A DNA stretch of 17,651 bases from positions 1-17,651 of the forward strand of contig JAPDJZ010000013.1 in assembly GCA_029258815.1 (NCBI GenBank), in the 5' to 3' direction. Origin of the DNA: an archaeon (GTDB taxonomy: Archaea > Thermoproteota > Nitrososphaeria_A > Caldarchaeales > Wolframiiraptoraceae). A model generated the notes under the pieces. The model was not told the DNA's origin and searched no databases. It was given only the letters and a program-made list of their open reading frames with translations. Positions 13,827 through 17,651 of the stretch are shown here, in pieces; the first letter of the stretch is position 1; each line of letters starts with the position of its first letter. The position numbers and the translations under genes are program-made.

Positions 13827-14063
13827 CTAGATGCTCTCGATGGCTTCTTGGGAGACCGGAGCGGCCGACGGCTTTGGCTTAGGCTTGGGCTTAGCCTTTC
13901 TAACCCTCTTCTTCGCGGCCTTCTTCTTCCTAGTGGTCTTCTTCTTGGCCTTCTTCCTCTTAGTGGTCTTCTTTCTCGTGGTCTTCTTCTTTCTGGCGGC
14001 CTTCTTCCTGGTCGTCTTCTTCTTTCTGGTTGTCTTCTTCCTCGTGGCTTTCTTCCGAGCCAT
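13827..14063 (-). CDS. Lysine/arginine-rich histone H1-like protein
   Basis: A 78-residue protein in which 40 residues are Lys or Arg. Residues 1-52 consist almost only of K, R, T and A in imperfect repeats of the type TTRKKK/AARKKK. A KPKPKPKP stretch follows (57-64) and then a short neutral/acidic tail (SAAPVSQEAIESI). Such composition resembles the C-terminal tail of histone H1 and bacterial Hc1/AlgP-like proteins, which coat and compact DNA; this is similarity of composition, not proven homology. Start ATG 14063 has the SD GGGTGA (14072-14077) 8 nt upstream and a TATA box about 40 nt upstream, so it is a real gene despite low complexity. The coding strand is almost pure purine. Confidence 0.82.
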   Translation of the reverse strand: MARKKATRKKTTRKKKTTRKKAARKKKTTRKKTTKRKKAKKKTTRKKKAAKKRVRKAKPKPKPKPSAAPVSQEAIESI

Positions 14064-14082
14064 TTATGTCTTCACCCGTCAG

Positions 14083-14110
14083 TTTTATATGCGTCCGAGT
14101 TATATAAAAG
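14083..14110 (-). promoter_or_regulatory. TATA boxes of the lysine-rich protein gene
   Basis: Minus-strand CTTTTATATAA (14100-14110) is spaced for a start near 14078, giving a short leader that begins with the SD. A second element ATATAAAA (14083-14090) would start transcription too close to the ATG. The 14100-14108 element is partly palindromic and could also serve the plus strand. This is among the most AT-rich DNA in the window and suggests strong expression. Confidence 0.55.
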
Positions 14111-14154
14111 ATTTTCGGAAAATTTTGCAGATCAATCCTGAGGCGAAATTTTGG

Positions 14155-14204
14155 GAAATAATTTTATCAAACTGATGGCCTTGGATTTGTGGTGTCGAGG
14201 GGTT
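14155..14204 (+). promoter_or_regulatory. Promoter and RBS of the tRNA-binding protein / asnS operon
   Basis: ATAATTTTAT (14158-14167) lies about 27 nt before a start near 14190. GAGGGG (14197-14202) is the SD of ATG 14205. Confidence 0.5.
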
Positions 14205-14534
14205 ATGGCCGAAGTCGATTTTTCGGATTTCCAGAAGCTAGATATCAGGATTGGGAGGGTTATCTCGGCCGAGAGGGTTGAGGGCGCCGCGAAGCTATTG
14301 AGGTTCGAGGTGGATTTCGGCGAGTTCAGGAGGCAGTCGGTCGCCGGCCTTGGCCATATCTACGAGCCGGAGGACTTCGTCGGAAAGCAGTTCGTATTCG
14401 TGGTGAATCTCAAGCCGAAGAGGATTCGGGGGGTCATGTCCGAGTGCATGCTCCTCGCCGCCGTCGCAAGCGAGAACGAGGTCATCCCAATAATCCCTCA
14501 GCGGGAGACCCCGGACGGCTGCAAGGTTTTCTAG
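14205..14534 (+). CDS. Free-standing tRNA-binding domain protein (MetRS-beta / CsaA / Trbp111 type)
   Basis: 110-residue OB-fold protein of the EMAP-II-like tRNA-binding family. Signature segments are DFQKLDIRIGRVISAERVEG (about 7-26), the mid-domain SVAGLGHIYEPEDFVGKQ, and VVNLKPKRIRGVMSECMLLA near the C-terminal half, which form the tRNA-elbow binding surface. Archaeal members are often called the beta subunit of methionyl-tRNA synthetase. Here the gene precedes asparaginyl-tRNA synthetase by 25 nt, so it may assist that enzyme in trans, which is inference. ATG 14205 is chosen because GAGGGG lies 2 nt upstream and the product then matches family length; the open frame to 14151 overlaps the promoter. 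Confidence 0.88.
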   Translation: MAEVDFSDFQKLDIRIGRVISAERVEGAAKLLRFEVDFGEFRRQSVAGLGHIYEPEDFVGKQFVFVVNLKPKRIRGVMSECMLLAAVASENEVIPIIPQRETPDGCKVF

Positions 14535-14559
14535 AGCCTAGGAGGGTAAAGGCAAAAAA

Positions 14560-15894
14560 GTGGCCCGGAAGAGCTTTCTAGCAGGGTTAGGGTCCGGGAT
14601 GCTGAAGAAGCTGTACGTAGAGGACGCCCTAAAGATGCCCGAGGGCTCGGAGGTCGAGCTACTCGGATGGATAAGGAATAAGCGGATTCACGGAGGCTTA
14701 ATCTTCCTAGACCTAAGGGATCGAAGCGGGATAATCCAGGTGGCCGTTAAGCGTGGGGTCGTGCCGGACGGCGAGTTCGAGCAAGCCGAGAGCGCCCTGA
14801 GAGAGTCGGCCGTAAGGGTCTCGGGAACCGTGAGGCATGATCCGAGAGCGCCGAACGGGGTCGAGATCCGGTGTAGGAGGCTAGAGGTCATAGGCCCCAG
14901 CCTAGACGACTTCCCGATAAGAAAGGGGGTTAAGGTGAAGTTCGTCCTAGATAATAGGCATCTCCACATCCGAAGCCCTAGGGTCGCCGCGATAATGAAG
15001 ATTAGGGCGAGGCTTCTAAGCGCTGCCAGAAATTGGCTCGAAAGCCGGGGCTTCATCGAGGTTAACTGCCCCAGCTTCATAACGGCCGCGGTGGAGGGGG
15101 GCGCGACCCTCTTCGAGATCGACTACTTCGGCAGGAAAGCGTACCTAACCCAGAGCTCCCAATTCTATCAGGAGGCGGCGATCTACAGCCTCGAGAAGGT
15201 GTACAGCCTCCAGCCTAGCTTCAGGGCGGAGCTTAGCAGGACTAGAAGGCATCTAACCGAGTTCTGGCATCTCGAAGCCGAGATGGCGTATGCGGAGCTC
15301 GAGGACATCCTGAAGGTCATAGAGGAGCTTCTCTACGCCATGGTTCTAGGTGTATACGAGTCATCCCAGAGGGAGCTCGAGCTTCTCAAGCTGAAGATCG
15401 ACCCGGACGCGGCCAAGCCCCCCTATCCGAGGATAAGCTACGCCGAGGCATTAGAGATCCTCGATCGGAAGGGGATTAAGGTTAGGTGGGGCGATGACTT
15501 CGGAGCCGACGAGGAGAGGGAGCTGTCGAAGGAGTTCGAGAAGCCCTTCTTCGTAACCTACTGGCCTAGGGAGGCTAAGGCGTTCTATCACATGCCGGAT
15601 CGGGAGAACCCCGACGTTTGCAGGAACGCCGATCTGCTGGCTCCCGGCGGCTTCGGGGAGATAGTCGGAGGGGGGCAGAGGATCCACGACTACGATCAGC
15701 TCCTCGAGAGGATCCGCGAGAACGGTCTTAACCCGGAAGACTACAAATGGTATCTGGATCTCAGGAAATACGGATCGGTTCCGCATAGCGGGTTCGGCCT
15801 CGGGGTCGAGCGCGTCCTCTGGTGGCTTCTCAAGCTACCTCACATAAGGGATGCGTGCCTTTTCCCGAGGACGCCGGCGAGGGTTTACCCATAA
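14560..15894 (+). CDS. asnS: Asparaginyl-tRNA synthetase (class IIb)
   Basis: Charges tRNA-Asn with asparagine. The 444-residue protein has an N-terminal OB anticodon-binding domain (VELLGWIRNKRIHGGLIFLD, about 28-47, then RDRSGIIQV) and a class II catalytic core. Motif 2 is FRAELSRTRRHLTEFWHLEAEM and motif 3 is GFGLGVERVLWWLL. AsnRS rather than AspRS is indicated by TRRHLTEFWHLE, by ADLLAPGGFGEIVGGGQR, and by the C-terminus FPRTPARVYP (AspRS normally ends FPRDxxRLxP). Start GTG 14560 follows GGAGGGT (14541-14547) at a slightly long distance. ATG 14599 would give 431 residues and is a fair alternative, because the first 13 residues look non-conserved. It is co-transcribed with the tRNA-binding protein. 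Confidence 0.9.
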   Translation: MARKSFLAGLGSGMLKKLYVEDALKMPEGSEVELLGWIRNKRIHGGLIFLDLRDRSGIIQVAVKRGVVPDGEFEQAESALRESAVRVSGTVRHDPRAPNGVEIRCRRLEVIGPSLDDFPIRKGVKVKFVLDNRHLHIRSPRVAAIMKIRARLLSAARNWLESRGFIEVNCPSFITAAVEGGATLFEIDYFGRKAYLTQSSQFYQEAAIYSLEKVYSLQPSFRAELSRTRRHLTEFWHLEAEMAYAELEDILKVIEELLYAMVLGVYESSQRELELLKLKIDPDAAKPPYPRISYAEALEILDRKGIKVRWGDDFGADEERELSKEFEKPFFVTYWPREAKAFYHMPDRENPDVCRNADLLAPGGFGEIVGGGQRIHDYDQLLERIRENGLNPEDYKWYLDLRKYGSVPHSGFGLGVERVLWWLLKLPHIRDACLFPRTPARVYP

Positions 15895-15922
15895 GGTGTT
15901 TAGAAAAAGATGAGCGGCGGAT

Positions 15923-16015
15923 TTAGAACTCTTCCTCTTCCTCCCACTCCTCTTCCTCGTCCCACTCCTCTTCTTCCTCCTCGAATTCTTCGTCGTCGAA
16001 CTCAGCCCGGATCAT
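15923..16015 (-). CDS. 30-residue highly acidic microprotein
   Basis: Small ORF read from ATG 16015 to TAA at 15923. 21 of its 30 residues are Asp or Glu. The only other residues after the first six are aromatic: Phe6, Phe11, Trp18, Trp24 and a C-terminal Phe30, spaced five to seven apart. A strong SD (GGGAGGGG, 16018-16025) lies 2 nt upstream, and a TATA-like GCTTAAATC (16048-16056) lies about 27 nt before a start near 16025, so expression signals are complete. It is too short for most gene finders. The acidic/aromatic pattern recalls DNA-mimic tails, SSB-type acidic tails ending in Phe, and eukaryotic Sem1/DSS1 segments, but no homology can be claimed. It lies between asnS (convergent) and the endonuclease-like gene (same strand). 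The alternative is a simple purine repeat without coding function. Confidence 0.55.
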   Translation of the reverse strand: MIRAEFDDEEFEEEEEEWDEEEEWEEEEEF

Positions 16016-16047
16016 GGCCCCTCCCAGAAGAGGAGACCCGCCCCCCG

Positions 16048-16056
16048 ATTTAAGCA
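16048..16056 (-). promoter_or_regulatory. TATA-like box for the acidic microprotein
   Basis: Minus-strand GCTTAAATC is centred about 27 nt before the start of the SD of the small acidic ORF. It is 19 nt past the stop of the upstream endonuclease-like gene, so the ORF could be transcribed on its own or by read-through. Confidence 0.35.
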
Positions 16057-16074
16057 TTTGGCTAGATAGCCTCC

Positions 16075-16803
16075 CTAAAACTCCGCCCTCAGCCTTGAAA
16101 TCAGCTTATCCAGAGGGATTCCCCGTCTAAGCCTCAGCTTCTCGTGCCTGAGCTGAAAGAACGCCCTCTCGATATAGCCTAGAGCTGATCCAAAGCCTCC
16201 TATGGATGAGAAGACGTGGCCTCTCAGCAGGGGCTTCGACGGCTGGTATAGCGATAGAACCGCAGGCACCAGATACACCGCTCTGAAATCCTCGCCAGCC
16301 TCCGAAACCTCCTCCAGAAGCTTTCCTAGAATGCGCAGCCTCCTCTCCTGCTCCTCAGCGATCCTGGCCTCAGCCGAGGGGGTGAGCGGCTTATTCCAGC
16401 GCTTGCAGTCTATCAGGAGCATTAGGTCCCACCGATAAGCCAGCACATCCACCTGAACCCTCCCCTCCCTCGAGGCGATCCTCAGATTCCAGACCGAGCC
16501 GTAGCCCGCCTTCTCGAGAACCCGCGCCGCGAGCCTCTCGAACTCCCTCCAGCTCAGATATCTCGCGATTAAGCTGCCGTCGACTCCAAGCTCCAGCCCC
16601 CTTAAAACGATTTCCGAGCGGAGGTCCTCGTCCAGCCTAACATCCCTCGGGGGGATTCCAAGAACCTTGAGAATCTCGCCGACCTGATCTCTGGAGAGTA
16701 GGGCGTTCTCGGCCAGCTCCCCGATGCTCACGACTTCCCGCGAGGATGCGAGCTTTAACAGGGTTTCGAGAAGCCTTCCGACGAGCTCCGGCCTCAAGCC
16801 CAT
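16075..16803 (-). CDS. HTH plus restriction-endonuclease-fold (Mrr/RecB-like) protein
   Basis: 242 residues. The N-terminal 60 residues contain a likely winged-helix/HTH (VVSIGELAENALLSRDQVGEILKVL, about 24-48). The centre has a PD-(D/E)xK nuclease pattern: WREFERLAARVLEKAGY (Glu87 and Glu89 on the first helix), QVDVLAY with Asp119, and IDCKRWNK with Asp132-x-Lys134 on the next strand, as in Mrr/archaeal Holliday-resolvase-like and RecB-family nucleases. The C-terminal 70 residues are Leu/Arg-rich and unassigned. The catalytic triad looks intact, so DNA cleavage is plausible; the biological role is unknown. It starts at ATG 16803, 13 nt after the livF stop, and may be in the same transcript. 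There is no methylase partner, so it is not an obvious restriction-modification system. Confidence 0.72.
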   Translation of the reverse strand: MGLRPELVGRLLETLLKLASSREVVSIGELAENALLSRDQVGEILKVLGIPPRDVRLDEDLRSEIVLRGLELGVDGSLIARYLSWREFERLAARVLEKAGYGSVWNLRIASREGRVQVDVLAYRWDLMLLIDCKRWNKPLTPSAEARIAEEQERRLRILGKLLEEVSEAGEDFRAVYLVPAVLSLYQPSKPLLRGHVFSSIGGFGSALGYIERAFFQLRHEKLRLRRGIPLDKLISRLRAEF

Positions 16804-16816
16804 GCGGATCCAGAAG

Positions 16817-17527
16817 CTAATGGCTTACTCCTAGGTATAGGGATGCGAGCTTCGGATGGCTGAGGAGCTCGCCGCATTCTCCCTCGAAGACGAGCCTTCC
16901 GCCGACTAGGAGATACGCCTTATCGCCTATCTCAAGGGCTTTCCTAGCATTCTGCTCGACCAATACTATCGTCATGTCCATGGTATCCCTCAGCTCGATT
17001 ATCTTCGAGAGGACTTCGCTCGCGATCTTCGGGGCGAGCCCTCCGGTGGGCTCGTCGAAGAGCATCACCTTAGGCTTCCTTAGCAGCGCCATGGCCATGG
17101 CGACCATCTGCCTCTCTCCCCCGCTCATCATCGAAGCCTTCCTCCTCCAATAGCTCTTGATTATCGGGAATACCTCCGCGACCTCCTCGATCCCATTCTC
17201 GAGCTCCTCCCTCCCGAGAACGTATCCCGCCATCCTCAGATTCTCCTCGACCGTAAGATTGCTGAAGACGTTATCGGTTTGGGGGAGGTAGGCTATCCCG
17301 CATCTAGCTATCTCGTGCGGAGGCTTCCCGATGAGCTCGAGGCCGTCGCAGGCTATCGACCCCGAGTATATCGTCGCCAGCCCGAAGATCGATTTGAGGA
17401 GGGTGCTTTTACCGCTTCCATTAGGGCCGACGACCACGTTTATCCTCGCCTTCTCGAACTTGGCCGTGATATCGAAGAGGACGTGAAGCCTCCGGTAGCC
17501 GGCGTTCAGCCCCCTTATCTCGATCAC
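16817..17527 (-). CDS. livF: Branched-chain amino acid-type ABC transporter, ATP-binding protein LivF
   Basis: 236-residue ATPase of a hydrophobic amino acid uptake system; it pairs with LivG on the cytoplasmic face of a LivHM permease. Walker A is GPNGSGKST (34-42). The Q-loop is YLPQTDNVFSNLTVEENL (Gln83), the ABC signature is MSGGERQ (134-140), and Walker B is VMLFDEPTGGLAP (Asp158-Glu159). The LivF-type switch region VEQNA replaces the usual H-loop His. Start GTG 17527 has a GGTGAGGGCGGG-rich SD and lies 7 nt after the livG stop. The short length and the VEQN motif favour LivF over LivG; the actual substrate could be amino acids or urea. Confidence 0.9.
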   Translation of the reverse strand: MIEIRGLNAGYRRLHVLFDITAKFEKARINVVVGPNGSGKSTLLKSIFGLATIYSGSIACDGLELIGKPPHEIARCGIAYLPQTDNVFSNLTVEENLRMAGYVLGREELENGIEEVAEVFPIIKSYWRRKASMMSGGERQMVAMAMALLRKPKVMLFDEPTGGLAPKIASEVLSKIIELRDTMDMTIVLVEQNARKALEIGDKAYLLVGGRLVFEGECGELLSHPKLASLYLGVSH

Positions 17528-17534
17528 CCCGCCC

Positions 17535-17651
17535 TCACCCCCCCAGATAGGCCTCTATCACCTGCGGATCGACGACCACCTTCTCGGGCTTACCGCTGCA
17601 GATGATCGATCCCGAGGCCATGACGTAGACGTCGTCCGTGTACTGGAGCGC
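17535..17651 (-). CDS. livG: LivG-type ABC ATPase, C-terminal 38 residues (runs off the right edge)
   Basis: Minus-strand reading gives a typical NBD C-terminus: DDVYVMASGSIICSGKPEKV followed by a short tail ending EAYLGG, then TGA (17535-17537). Segments of the type 'V-x-x-G-x-I-x-x-G-x-P-x-V' and 'VIEAYLG' are characteristic of LivG ends. The remainder lies outside the window; it directly precedes livF. Confidence 0.85.
   Translation of the reverse strand, partial: ALQYTDDVYVMASGSIICSGKPEKVVVDPQVIEAYLGG

Noticed and set aside
13831..14175. Plus-strand Phe/Leu/Val-rich 'membrane protein' ORFs (also 13809-14141)
   Set aside because: They are antisense to the lysine codons of the H1-like gene (AAG/AAA read as CTT/TTT); no SD, and the minus strand has clear expression signals.
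15923..16015. GA-rich tract as mere simple-sequence repeat
   Set aside because: Not fully dismissed, but the Asp/Trp/Phe codons interrupt the purine run at regular intervals and the SD/ATG/TAA are intact, so coding is the better reading.
16202..16438. Plus-strand ORF opposite the endonuclease-like gene
   Set aside because: Shadow frame without an SD; the minus frame has a coherent nuclease pattern.
1..17651. CRISPR arrays, insertion sequences, rRNA, prophage or integrase genes
   Set aside because: No direct-repeat/spacer pattern, transposase motif, terminal inverted repeat or rRNA core sequence was seen.

Overview
This window is most likely from a thermophilic archaeon of the TACK/crenarchaeal type; no species can be named from the sequence alone. 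The evidence is a four-subunit pyruvate:ferredoxin oxidoreductase, class I CCA-adding enzyme, archaeal thymidylate kinase, ThpR, ATP-dependent DNA ligase, archaeal-type AsnRS, an AN1-zinc-finger site-2 protease, AT-rich TATA boxes 25-30 nt upstream of starts, leaderless genes, frequent TTG/GTG starts with strong Shine-Dalgarno (SD) sites, and a tRNA gene carrying bulge-helix-bulge introns. The DNA is GC-rich, with AGG/AGA and ATA codons common, as in many hyperthermophiles.

Layout. 1-615 (minus) is the N-terminal half of a dihydrolipoamide dehydrogenase, divergent from the tightly packed porC-porD-porA-porB operon (758-3760, plus). 3810-8003 is a plus-strand cluster: thymidylate kinase, ThpR RNA ligase/phosphodiesterase, CCA-adding enzyme, a divergent archaeal protein kinase-like protein and a 5-formyltetrahydrofolate cyclo-ligase-like protein. 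8046-9217 is an MFS transporter broken by a one-base frameshift near 8970. 9255-9758 is an HTH/ACT regulator. 9936-10060 is tRNA-Pro(GGG) with two apparent introns. 10102-10905 (minus) is an AN1/S2P membrane protease, divergent from Hsp20 (11010) and DNA ligase (11494). 13236-13775 is an unknown four-helix membrane protein. 13827-14063 (minus) is a lysine-rich, histone H1-like protein. 14205-15894 (plus) holds a free-standing tRNA-binding (MetRS-beta/CsaA-like) protein followed by AsnRS. 15923-16015 (minus) is a 30-residue, extremely acidic microprotein not likely to be called by standard gene finders. 16075-17651 (minus) is the end of a branched-chain amino acid-type ABC system (LivG fragment, LivF) followed by an HTH + restriction-endonuclease-fold protein.

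How the genes fit together: the left part is central carbon/redox metabolism (acetyl-CoA from pyruvate with ferredoxin reduction). The middle is nucleotide, folate and tRNA-3'-end metabolism, and the right is translation, chromatin and transport. There is no CRISPR array, IS element, prophage or rRNA. The most unusual items are the doubly interrupted tRNA-Pro, the tiny acidic ORF, the Lys/Arg-rich DNA-binding-type protein, and the conserved-looking arrangement in which the basic and acidic small proteins flank the tRNA-charging gene pair.
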